A stretch of 64,000 nt of DNA from Monosporascus cannonballus (Eukaryota > Ascomycota > Sordariomycetes > Xylariales): positions 806,001 to 870,000 of the forward strand of contig QJNS01000001.1 in the NCBI GenBank assembly GCA_004154925.1, written 5' to 3'. Below, piece after piece: positions 1 to 11,981 of the stretch. How positions within the stretch are numbered: position 1 is the first letter of the stretch; every line of letters begins with the position of its first letter. The position numbers and the translations under genes are program-made. Under the pieces are notes generated by a model. That model ran no database searches. It was not told the origin of the DNA and saw nothing but the letters and a program-made list of their open reading frames with translations.

Positions 1-251
1 TACTACAAATTAATATTATTTAATTTATAGAAATAATAGGGGTACCTATTTTTGTTTCGACATAAAAAGCTAAAATAACTTCAATGCGTAATACTGTTAA
101 CCTTTTTAAAACTTTTTATTATCTTAAAATATTTAATATTATGAGCGTCTTATATTCTTCAAATTAATTACATAATATTTTAGCATAGATCGGAACTGTT
201 TTTTCTAAGTCCGATTATTTACAAAACAGCTAAAATCATTAGATTATAGTA
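1..251 (-). repeat. Element F left (3') LTR, partial
   Basis: It aligns with 6430-6693 and with the left LTR of A. It ends in a TTATAGTA-type terminus followed by the same purine-tract complement (CGATTTTCTCC) that follows the A LTR. The first part of the LTR lies before base 1. Confidence 0.6.
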
Positions 252-971
252 CGATTTTCTCCTTTTTTAAAATGTTTGCTTGTAACAATAATTTATTTAC
301 TTATTAATTTTAATAAATAGATCTACATTTGTATATTTATTATATTTCGCCGAACTAAACAACGGTTTTCGTTATCATAGTAACCGTTTAATTTTAATAT
401 ATATTCTTTATTTTGGATTTGAAAAAAAGGTACAAATTATAAAGTTACTTTGCACATTCTGGCAATCTATACGATATATTTATTACGGCGGTCCTCGTAG
501 TATAGTTCTTTTTTCGAAAGTTAAATATTAATAATTATTTAATAAACAGAATCGCTTAAATATAAAAAAACGTAAGGTCATAAAGTATTACGACCTGCTA
601 TTAATAAATTAGATTATTTATAAAATATAAGTAATTGTTCTGTTAATATAATATTAAAATCTCTACTTAAAATATTAAATATACGAAAATTATAGAAAAG
701 TTTAAAGGTTTAAAATAAAAGTAATAACAATGAAAAGCTACGATTACAGCAGCTCTATTAAAATAGGCTATAAACTTAGTTAATTAATTCATTATTAATT
801 GGAATATATCTCTCGTTATAAATAAAAGTTTTTATTTCATAAGCGTTAAGTATTAATAACGGTTTTGTTTAACTTTTAGATAGCTTTGAAATTTAAATTA
901 ACTTTGTTTTATTTTGAATATTCTATTATCCTTTACGTTTAATTCGGTTTTTGCCGTATGTACTTTAAATA

Positions 972-1217
972 TTGAAGTGGGGTTAGTGTTGAGTTGCCAG
1001 GCTGCAAGGTGATAGCTAGCTGTTAGGCATCGACGATATTTGTTGTCGAAGGTTCTAGCATTTCCAAGTGGGTCGGCGGCGGTCTATAAAATGCTGACCT
1101 GTCAACATTTATATGTAGCTTCCCATAGCAAAAGGACGCCAGACAATTTCCACTCCCAAGCCCTGATCAAGATGTTCTGTATCTCATACACCTAGATTAG
1201 CCCTATCCTCAATTCAA
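972..1217. mobile_element. MITE-like insert, un-RIPped, TA-flanked, 246 bp
   Basis: A stretch of normal base composition sits inside RIP-degraded element F. Its ends are imperfect inverted repeats: TTGAAGTGGGGTTAGTG on the left, and the reverse complement of the right end reads TTGAATTGAGGATAGGG. TA dinucleotides flank both ends (970-971 and 1218-1219). The homologous stretch of element A (about 8570-8660) lacks this sequence, and homology to A resumes right after it. This fits a Tc1/mariner-type MITE that arrived after the host element was mutated. It contains a TATA-like box (about 1085) but no convincing coding frame. Confidence 0.55.
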
Positions 1218-4200
1218 TATATTAATTGTTAATTCGAATAGCACAATATAAAAAATTAGATAAAACTTAATTTTATATAAGAACTTTAAGTAATAATTAT
1301 TTTTTAAACCCTTTTAGTGATTTTATAATGCCTAATATATTTAAAACTATATTTTTATTTCGTCTTTTATTTCAATATTTCGAACAATAAAATTAATTTT
1401 TTAACCCTTTTTCGTTATAATATTTACTTATTGAATTATGTGAGAACTATAATTTTTGTCCTATCATTTAATATTATTACTTAAGTTGTTTTAATATAAA
1501 AATTAATTTAATATTAATATGTTTGTCGTCTATATTTCGCGAAACTTCTGGAACAACTCTAAAATTAGTATTTATTAAGATAGTGTTAATTTTTTAATAA
1601 CTATTATCATAAGCGAATTAGGTTATTAATAACTTCTTAACTATTTTACTCGTAATGTAATATCGTAAATATACTTTTAAAGTTTGATTAAATCGTTTTA
1701 TTTATCCGTTTATTTATAGTGTAAAACGTTAAATATAGTAACTCGTATACATTAAAGATAATTTGGAAAAGATATATATTATTTGTTCTATGTCCGTAGT
1801 TTTATAATAAGGTAAAAAAAAGAAAATCTTTCAAATCGCTTAATAATTAAAAACATTATTGTAATGTTTTTTTATCGCTATAGTCTCAGATAAGAGCAAT
1901 TTAATAATAAATATATAATAATCGAAGTTTTTTTTTCAAAATTAGTAATACTTATAGTTTCATATAAGGTTTTGTATCGTAATATTTTTGTTATATTATA
2001 AAAATGATACTATGGTCGTATTTCTTTGAATTACCGTTGTTATTTAAAGACAATTATAAGTGTTCTAAAGTTATTAAAGGGTTCGTAAATCTTTAAATAT
2101 CTATATAATTAGTTTTTATATATATTCCGTTTCACAGTTTTCTAGTATTCCTCCGGAATTTATAAATATTTTGATTTTTACTGATTAATTGTTAAATTCT
2201 TAATGTTTTAGTAAACATTTAATAATATAGTTCAGATTGTCGCGATTTATTATAAACCCTAATAATTTTCTATAATAGTATTAAAAACTTCATAATTAGT
2301 TTTGATTAATCTTTTTAAGATTAAATCGTTCACTTAAAGAAACCTGTTTTATCTTTTTTTAAACTTTTTTTTATAAATAATAATGAAATTATCGTTTTAT
2401 AAATTTTTTTAGTCCCAATAAAATAGCTAAAAGTTTTATAATTCGCATAAACCTTAACTTAGTAAATGTTTTTTAAGGAAATATTTATACTTTTTAAAGA
2501 TTTTGACAATAATTATAAATTTTATATTTAGAATAACGCTTTTAAATTTAGTTTTTTATTTTTTAGCTGTAAAAAGTAGTAAAATCTAATTTTTTTAATT
2601 ATTTCGATATTAAATTATAGCTCCTACAGTATAGTTTCAATTATCGGTTTTCAAATTGATAATTTATTTTGAAATATATATTATTTATATTCCTTTTCTA
2701 AGAATCCCGTATTTGATTTTTTGAAATATATTCTCCATTTATACAGTTTATATGAACTTGTTAACAAAATTAATAAGACATATAACCATGTTACTAAACT
2801 GTCTAATATATTTTCGGTAATAGTTAGCAAATCCGAAAAGTATTCGTATTGTTTTAACGATAATAAATGTTTGTCATTGTATAGTTAGTATTTCTTTTAG
2901 AATTTATTTTCATATATTTTAAAAGAATAATATATACGAAATGTTTTATTTTTTGATATATTGAACCGACCCTTATTACGTTAATCAAAAGCTTGACATT
3001 TTATAGTATCTAAAAAATGTTATAAATATATATTTTATACATTATGATTTTTTTTAAGTAAATAAACGTACAATTAAGGTAATAAAAAAGGAAAATATAG
3101 AAATACTTATGCAAGATATAATTAATCATTTATTAAAAAATTATTAACGCATTTATAAATCTTATTAGCATAATTAAATATTTGTAAAGTTCTTATTTTA
3201 TTTTAAAAGTTAGATTTAGTCGTATTCTCCTTTAGCTTTTATCAAAATATATCTGTTTTTAATTTTAAAAACGGTAAATTAACCAGTTTTATAAGAACGG
3301 TTTTTTATTTCGTTAATTAATAGTTATAATATCCGATTTGTAATAAGAATATTGTTTAATTATTTATAATTCATTATCAATCGTGAATTCTTATATTTTT
3401 TAATACCGTAAAATATAAACTATTTTGTTAAGAACTTAAAAAGATTAAATCTATTTTTTTAAAAGTATACTTTCTAGATATTTTGGAAAAATATGCAAAT
3501 TTATTTTATTAAAGCTATAAATAAAGTAAAGCTTTTTAAATATTGTTTTTAAAATTACTTTGTAGTTTTATTTATTTCATTTTAGCAATTTCGTTTTAAG
3601 TGTTTTTTTCAAAAAACTCCATATGTTTATAATATTATGGTAAAATATTTATTAAGAAGTTTAATCTTTTAGACCATTATTGTAAATTGTTATTTTGTTG
3701 TCGAAATTTGGTTTTAATAATAGAAATAATTAGTCGTATTTTTTTCAATACCCGTCTTTTTCTCATATTTTGTTTATTTAAAAAGTAAGATACTTATTAT
3801 GTTTTTATATCGGAATTTAAATTTATTATCGATTAAGGATTGTAGAAACCTTTTATACATATTCTTTATAGATAAAATATAAAGTAAATGTCCTTTAATC
3901 AGTTTTTTAGTTAACTAAAAGTTTTTGCTAATATAATCATAGCTTTTTTAGGATTATATTGTAATCCTTTAATGATATATTGTAGAAACTAATTATTTGG
4001 CATCATCTTTAAAGAAATTTGCGAAATAATCATTTTTCTTTATAATATCGTTTGAGTTAAAAGTATATATGTAATTTTCGATATTCGTAATAACATAAAA
4101 TTTTAACTTATAATTTTACAATAATCTAAATTTATTAACGACCTTGAATATAATATAGTTCGTCTTTAATGTTTCGTAATTGATTTTTAGGATATACTAA

Positions 4201-6284
4201 TATATTTTTATTCGTATATATAACATAATCCAGTTATAAACGTTTTTAAGTATCTCGTTTAAAACTCGTTTTAAATTGTTTTTCGATTTGTTTATATTAC
4301 GGTATTTCAAAGATCTTTCATAAATAAATCCTATTTTTTGCTTAATTGTCTAATATTTTAATTTATTTTTTAGTAATATTAAATCCATACTTATCACTAT
4401 TTGCTAAATCGTTTTTATATTTGTAATTAGATTTTTAACATAATTTTCTTTTCTTCTTTATGATAAGTTTTATCGTGTTTATAGGTAAATTATTTTGTTA
4501 CAATTTTTATTTTATTTTATTAAAATATGTAGCCGTATTTTATATTTCGTTCGTAATTTATTCAATCGTTTAGTAACTTTTGGATCATCAAGATTTATAG
4601 TATATTTTAATTAAAAATAAACATTTTTAATAACCTACTTATAATACTTTTATATATAAATCTTAAATTAAAATATTTTTATTTCAAAATGTATGAATTG
4701 TAAAACCTAAAAAAGGTTTTGTTATAAATATTTTTGGTTCAGTTAATTTTATAAAGTTATTTGTTTGTCGATATTATTCTAAGGCGATAATTCGAAAAAT
4801 GTTAATCTTATTATTATCTATTTAACTTATTATTTTCAATTCATTTCGCAAAATTAAAACCTTTTTATATATTGAAAACAATCTTACTATATAGATTTCT
4901 TCAAATTGTACTATATAGAATATTGGTATTTGTGATAATAAATAACATGTATTTTATAATATAGTTTTAAAGTATGAAGTAAAGTAAATTGTATTTATTT
5001 TTAATAATTTTATAATTATTCCCGAAAAATGTTTTATAATTTTGTAAATACTTTTTAAATTATCTTGTTAGCCCAATCTATTTCGCGTCGAATCTCTTAC
5101 CGAGGAAATTCTAATTTATATTTAATTTGGATTATATTAATAATGCGTTTATCGGTTTGGCTTTTTTCTTTTAATTTTGTCTGTTAAAATCGATTTTTAT
5201 TTTTTTATCGTGTTTTTTCGAATGCTTTATATTACGTTTCTTTATATTTGATTTCGTTGTACTTATTATATTTAATCACATTCTAATTTCTTTTACATTC
5301 TTTTTAACTTTATAAGGCCTGGTATTATATTATATAAGCGATTATTATTAATTTATCAAAATATCTCAATATTAACGAAATATTAGAAGGTCTTAGCGTG
5401 TTTATTTATAATATTTTTATACCTTAGGCCAATTATCGATTATTAATATTGATTTCCGTAACGATATAATTAAATAAGTATTTCGGTTAATTTATTTCGA
5501 AAAATATTTTAGATTTGTTTTTTTTAAGTTATTAAAAAATTTCATTATTAATACTTTTTATTCCTAGTTAAACTTAAAGGCGATTTATATAATAGTGTTA
5601 CTATAACTAGATATTAAATTCTTTATTGTAATTACTAAATTTAAATTTTAAGTTTCGTTTATTTCATTTATTATTCGAAAAACTTCTTTTAAGGTTTTGT
5701 CGAGTTCTGCATAATCGTTATTTATTTATATTACTTAGAGAGATCTAGTTATTTAAAAAATTACAGCAATATATTTACTTTAAAAAGGATTCGAATTAAA
5801 TAATTGTATTTCTAATAAATTGGGCGATAAGAAATCTAACTTTAATGATAAATATAAAAAGTTGAAAAAGAAAATACTTATTATAAATTTTACATTAAAT
5901 ACCAATTAAATATAACCTAACACGAGTTTAATCTAAAAGTTCAGATTTCGGAGATTTAAAAAAAACCTTGTTAATTTCTTGTAAGAAATAAATTAAATAA
6001 ATTACATTTCTTTTATTAAGTTTTTTTTGCAATTTTGAATGTTTGTTTATTAAAATATATTTTAATTACTGAAATATTTTATCGAAAATACTGTTGTTTA
6101 TTTTCTAATCGGATAACCTCGTTCAGTAACGAATTGAAACATTGAAATATTTTTCTTTTTTAGTTTTTAAAGCTTATAGTTTTTTAACGACCTCAAAAAT
6201 AAATTAGGCTTTGGTATTTATATTAATAAATATTATATTAAAAAGATTACCTAAAGTCTACCGATAATATTTAACAAAGATTTA

Positions 6285-6693
6285 TCGCACATAAAAGTTA
6301 AAAATTTAAATAATTATTAAACTATAAAATAACGAAATTTATGATTTTCGAAGTATAATAGGAATATAAGTAACAAATAATTAATAATCTTTTATAATAT
6401 TAAAGGTGTTTTGGAGAATAAAACTTTAAATATTGATAAATATTATAAATTAATATTATTTAAATTATAGAAATACTAAACGTATATACTTTGGTTTTCG
6501 TTTAAAAAGTTTAAGCAATTTAAACTTTTATATTTGTCTAACTTTTTAAGTTTTTTTTATCACTTTAAACAGCTTAAGCTACTTAGGGCCTTCAGTTCTT
6601 TATGTTAATTATATAACGTCTTAGGTTAGATTAAAGCTGTTTTTTAAATAAATTCCAGTGTTTATAAAAAGGATGAGCTTATTAGCTTATAAT
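6285..6693 (-). repeat. Element F right (5') LTR
   Basis: It matches the start of the window and the LTR of element A at 7443-7831 across most of its length, with many C-to-T and G-to-A differences. The left boundary is placed by alignment to A only and could be off by 20 bases. Confidence 0.5.
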
Positions 6694-7437
6694 AGTTGCT
6701 TTAACGAAAATAAAAATTCAAATTTTAAAATAATAATAACTTTAGTTTACAATATCTTTTTAATTATAACAACGGAATTATTATATATATCAGGTACTTA
6801 CACTAGTTTCTAAAGATAATATAATATAAGAAAGTGTATTTAGTTATTTTTAAACGGTAACAGTTATAATTATTACATTATAATTCTGAAATGCGTCTTA
6901 ATTAATGAATTCGAAACCTTTTAATGTTTTAAGGTAAAAACTATAATCTATATAGCTGGGAATTTAATATAGGAGATTTTTTAAATTAAATATACTTAAA
7001 AAATTCGGCATTAAGTTAAAACGGAGCTTAATATCGAAGTTTATAAAATATAGAACATCTTAATTAAAGCTTAAAAAGAGAAATAATCTGACGTTTTTCG
7101 ATGTCATAAAAACTGTATACGAAATTAGATAAGATAGTATTTTATAAACTGTCGCTCATTTACTTAAAAATACAAGAACTTTTAACGCTAATCGTTGTCA
7201 ATGTTTAACAACTAGAATTTTATAGCTGAGCAACTTAATATTAATTTTAATTTAAAATATAATAATACGACTTATTGTTATACTTTTATAGTTATAATAC
7301 TATTATTCTTACATTAATGTTTAGATCTTTATTAATTAGTGTACTATAATTTTTATGTAAAAAATAAAAAAGTTTTAATATATAGATTTGCTTATATTTA
7401 ATACCTAAATAAGATTTTATACTTTTATAAATTAATG
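6694..7437. other. AT-rich spacer between elements F and A, nothing recognisable
   Basis: I see no open frame, RNA gene or repeat end here. Composition and lack of C suggest old RIP-mutated repeat DNA. Confidence 0.5.
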
Positions 7438-7442
7438 TAACT

Positions 7443-7831
7443 TATGACGGCTAAGAGGTTTATCCAACTATTAAACCTTAGTCGTACGGGTTTATGTTAG
7501 CAGAAATATCGTTGAAATCTAAGCAATGGATATAATAATCGTATTACGTCTCGTAATTCCAAAAGATGCTTTAAATAACGATGTTTTATTGCAAGCTAAA
7601 ATATTTTAAATTATAGAAATAATAAACGTATATATCCTGGTCCGGTTTATTGGCTTATTATTAATAAGTTGGTAATTCGGCTTATTAGCTTACCGCTAGT
7701 AAGTTGGTAATCCGGCTTACTGGCTTATTATCCGTAAGTGAAAAATCTATTACGTAACCTGCCCCGCCGCGTATTTATAGTTAGGTTATAATAAACCGTT
7801 TCTGGAAACCGTGGCCCGTTGGATTATAATA
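7443..7831 (-). repeat. Element A 3' LTR with three internal tandem units
   Basis: 389 bp, matching 20848-21236. It holds three tandem units of about 35 bp (7641-7740), each starting TCCGGYTTAYTGGCTTA or similar and ending in TAAGTTGGTAAT or similar. The same three units are in the other LTR at 21046-21152. Confidence 0.9.
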
Positions 7832-8044
7832 CGATTTCTCCTTTTTACAAATCTTGCCCTTAAGATTTCCTTTTTTTTCGATAAGCTTCCTATATTTATT
7901 TATTATGTTTTCCGGTATATTTAAGCGTTGTTTTCGTAAATCCGAATAGCAACTTATGCTGGCTAATTTAATTAAAATCGAAAGTTTTAACGCAATATTC
8001 TGTTTTTTTATTTTGCTCTGTAGCTTAATTATTAAATAATACAT
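7781..8044 (-). pseudogene. Element A 3'-terminal sense ORF remnant overlapping the LTR
   Basis: An 87-codon open frame on the sense strand of A runs through the purine tract and into the LTR. The start is arbitrary because the frame is a remnant. The product is Lys/Arg-rich and begins with a probable coiled-coil stretch (KLQSKIKKQNIALKL). It includes a motif RLNIPENIINKYRKL that has counterparts in the plus frame of element B (about 53870-54020, RPNIIN) and of element D (about 60555-60600, RPGIIN). Conservation among three copies says it was a coding end of the polyprotein or a small third ORF. No function is assigned. Confidence 0.45.
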
Positions 8045-8430
8045 AGAGTTTTTCCTTATAAGAAATATGTTCGTTAAGGTCGTTCGTATAACGGGACGAA
8101 AATCCTTATTTTTATAATTAATTGTTATATTGTAAAGTCGAAAAAATTAAAAAAGGAAAAGTTAATGGCCAAAAAATCTTGTTTAAAACTTTTGCGCGTT
8201 TTTTCCGTATACGTCGTTAATGCCAGTATTATTAATCCTAAAGTGCGAAATTTGTTAATCGTAACCTTGAATTTTTGGTCCATTTTAACGACCTTACGCT
8301 ATTAAAATTAAAGTTTGTAATCGAAACATCAGTTTTAAATGGGGTGGATATTATTAATTAGAATACGGTGGATTAAGGGTTTTCTTTTTTGAATTTTGTA
8401 AATTAAAATATTATTATTTCGAATAGTTTC

Positions 8431-8542
8431 GTTGTTATTAGTGAAAGTTTTTTAATAAGCGTTAGGCGCTAATACGGTTTTTGGTGGATTCCTAGGTATT
8501 TTCGGAGTCCGGGTGCTTTTTCTACTTAATTAAGTACTGGGT
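8431..8542 (+). pseudogene. Antisense ORF fragment at the 3' end of element A
   Basis: This plus-strand frame is antisense to the retrotransposon. It matches, residue by residue, an antisense frame at the same place in element B (53290-53400, minus). Shared positions include S-x-LI-x-VR and RYFR-xx-G-x-FS. One in-frame TAA and RIP-type changes are present. It is short by itself and is listed because of the match with B and D. Confidence 0.4.
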
Positions 8543-10299
8543 AAGTTCGTTTTGTTTTCGTATGTTGAAAACTTTCTCTATTTTGTATATTCATTCGTTT
8601 TTTATTTTTATGTAGTTTTAGAGTATATGTACCTCGATTATATTTACTGTTAATGCGAATAAGAAAATATAAAATATTAGATAGAATTTAATTTTCGATA
8701 AAAGTTTTAATTGGTAATTATTTTCTGAGATTTTCTTAATAATTTTATATGGACCGATATACTTGAAATCAAGTTTTTTGATTAGTCGTTTTGTTTAAAT
8801 GTTCTTTGTGGCGAAAAAAACCATTTCCCCTTTTTCGAAAGTTGGGTTTTTAATTTTTTCTTGTTATCATATTTATTTATCTGATCTCGTACGAATTTTA
8901 GTTATGTTTTTATATCTTAATGCAATTATCTTAATTATTTTAATGTAAAAATTATTTGAATATTAATTCGATTATCGTTACGTAATTCTTTATAAATTTT
9001 TGGAATAAAATTACAATTTGAGTTTACTGGTATTATTTTAATATTTTCGTAATAAGTAGTATTATAAATTAATTATGCAATTAATAACGTTTTAACCCAG
9101 TTATTTTGTTCGTAATTAATATAATATTATATGTAAACTTTTAAAGTTTAATTTTTCCGTTTTGTTTATTTATTTGTTTAAGGTTTAAATACGTTACATA
9201 ATTTATGATTTAAGCCGATTTATGTTATAAGGCTTTACAAAATTTAGATGCAAATATCGATTTTTTATTTAAGATAATTTCTATTAGTAATCCGTCTATA
9301 TTAAAAATATATTTGAAAAAAATGTATGTTACTTGTCCGAAGTTTGTGTCTTTATAATATAGTAGGAAATAAAAGAATTTCGTAAATCGATCGACAATTA
9401 CGAAAATGCTGTCGTCATATATTTCTGTAACTGGATTTTTTGATTTAAGAAATTTAGTAATAAAGTCGAATATAACTGAATATTATGGTCGTTTTGCGAT
9501 TGGTAATGGTTGTAATTTTTCGTATGGCTTTTATTATCGTGTTTTTGTTTTGGCGCAAATATCGTATTGCTATATGATTTTTTGTATCGTTAATTTTATT
9601 TTAGGAAGAGAATATATGTATTAAAACCGTTTTAAGGTTTTATGGATCCCTGGATATCCGTCAAGTTAATATTTATGTATATTTCGTATTAAATCTTTTT
9701 AATATTTTTCTGAAATTTATATCTTATTTGTTTTTTTAGTTTTCTGGGAGACCGTCGTTATATTACCGGATTTTCTCGTGCATGTTACAAAGTATTGCCC
9801 GAATTGTCGTAATCTGTCGTAGGCGTAAATGTCCTTTTATAATGGTATTAAAAATCGTATAACTGATTTTAACCAATTTTCTTTTAAGGTTTAGTTATTT
9901 GCTTAAGGTAGTTATTTTGTTATTTTTTAAGCTTTTTTATCAATAATTACGAAATCGAAATACGCCAATTTTTCTGTGTATTTTAATTATCGTCTTATAA
10001 GTTCCCTGGTCGTAGTAAATCGGGTAAGATTTTGATGATCCGTATAAACCTTAATTTAGTACAAATTCCCTTTTAACAAATACTTCAATTTTCGAAATAC
10101 CATAATAATGGCCATAACTTCCTTATTTGGAATACCGTAATTAAGTTCGGCTTTTTTAATTTGTACGAAAGAAATATAAAAAGGTACAATTTGCCTAAAT
10201 TATTTCGTTATCCGATTATTGCGTTTAATACGTAATCCGAAATATCGGTTTTTAATTTAACGGGGGGGTGTGGATTATATATAATTAATATTGGTTTGT

Positions 10300-11400
10300 T
10301 AATAATTATATTCTTAATATTCTGAAATACGTTTTTTGTATTTAGCGTTTATTTAAACTTTTTTTGTAAGGTTTGTTAAAAATATAACGATTCTGCTAAA
10401 ATTTCGCATAAATTTCCTATAGTAATTAGCGAATTTAAGGAATATTTGTACCTTCTTAGCAGTTATCAGCGTTTATTATTTTGTAATTATAACGATTTGC
10501 TTAAGATTTATTCTAATATATCCTGAGATAATAATATATCCCAGATATTTTATTTTCTCTTTGTAAAATTAATTTTTTTCTGCGTTAATAAATAACCTTA
10601 CGTCCTGTAAAGATTAAAAGATTTTATGAATGTATCCTGCGTATGGTTTTTCTGTTTTTGAGAAAATAAAAATGTCGTCGAGATAGCATACGACGAAAAT
10701 ATCGAGATATTTTCGTAATACGTAATTTATCATCCGTTAGAAAATTATTAGTACGTTCGTAAATCTTATTAGTATATCCAAATATTTAAATAATCCGTAT
10801 TTCGTTTTAAAAGTTATTTTGTATTCGTATCCTTTTTGATTTTAATAAAGTTATATCTATCCTGAAAATCGAATACTTTAAATTATTTAGCTCCGTAAAG
10901 TTGGTTTTTTATTTCCGTAATTAAGAGTAATGATGTTCGATCTTTAATAATAATATCGTTTAGTTATTAATAATTAACCACAAGTTGTAATTTTCTATTT
11001 CTTTTGGTACGAAAAACATAAGGTACCCTACTTGTAAGTTCGAGAGTCGAATTTATCTTTTTTGTAACCGATTTTCCAGAGATTTTTTAAAAATACGTAG
11101 CTCGTTTTTGTTAAAGTTACAAATAGGGTAAAGCCTCGTCGAAAATCCTTTTTTAAAATTATCTTATAATCTTATTTACTATATTCCGGCAATTTTGTAT
11201 TAAGCTCTTTTCTTAAGAGCCATTTATATTTATGGTATTATAATAGCATAATTGTTAAATTTTCTGACTTTTAGGGCTGCTATTTTAGATTATTATTTAA
11301 TTACTTTAATTTCGTTTTGATGATAATAACGATATATTATATTCTTTTTTAATGCCGGTTCTTTTCTTTCTGTTTTATTTCTTTAGGTGGTAAGGTTTCT
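10300..11400 (-). pseudogene. Element A reverse transcriptase region
   Basis: The minus strand at 10674-10685 encodes YLDD inside VCYLDDIFIFSKTEK, the catalytic motif of Ty3/Gypsy reverse transcriptases, with both metal-binding Asp residues intact. The flanking frame is broken by stops where Trp or Gln codons are expected. This lies downstream of the E insertion, which separates it from gag. Boundaries are approximate. Elements C and D have the same site changed to NN. Confidence 0.75.
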
Positions 11401-11793
11401 GTCCTATCCTTATACCCGCATTCGTTATTATTATCGCTCGAATGTTAAGATCCAATTTTCTTTTTTTTTCGTTCGTTAATAAAAAATAAAATAAATAACA
11501 TCTGGTTAAGTTTTCCGTTAATTAACATTTCGTATTAACGTATTTATGGCAATTCTAAGATTATATCGTAATTCCTAAATAAAACGATGTCGAAATCAAT
11601 TATTTAATATCGTTTTTAAACAAAAGTCTCGAAATAATTAATTTTGTATATAATTTTCCCGTTATCGTAAGCGAATTCCTGATTTTCGGTATTCATCGTT
11701 ATACAAGATTTCAACTTATATCTTTATAATAATATGAGCTTATTGATTATATTTGGTATAATATAATTCCCGCTTAGAGCTTTGCAGTCTATT

Positions 11794-11981
11794 TGTAAAA
11801 GGCTTCACCTGAGCGGTCTGCAATCGGTTGCCAATAAGAGTTTATTTTCTAACTGAGGAGAAAAGAAAGGGAAGATGAAAATACAGTTATGTATGTTCGC
11901 ATATAAGGCGCTGCGCTAATGCTATTTGATACCGGCGTTTATCCGGTGCTCTATAATAGGGCTCCATATAACCCTATCATA
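11794..11981 (-). repeat. Element E 3' LTR
   Basis: 188 bp, matching 18538-18719. It is preceded on the minus strand by the polypurine tract and flanked on the outside by CTATT. Confidence 0.88.

Larger units (their letters stand above)
1..6693 (-). mobile_element. Element F: Ty3/Gypsy LTR retrotransposon, heavily RIP-degraded, left end cut by window
   Basis: The right LTR (about 6285-6693) and the partial left LTR (1-251) share an interrupted match. Both also match the LTRs of element A in the same orientation, so the element is on the minus strand. Its interior is colinear with A. For example, 3110-3260 aligns with the reverse-transcriptase part of A at 10730-10860, and 836-960 aligns with A at 8453-8570. 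No frame longer than a few dozen codons survives. The purine tract beside the LTR in A (AAAAAGGAGAAAT on the minus strand) has a counterpart at 252-275. The region is almost entirely A+T with TpA excess, as expected after RIP. The left LTR continues outside the window. The family assignment is firm; exact LTR limits are approximate. Confidence 0.7.
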
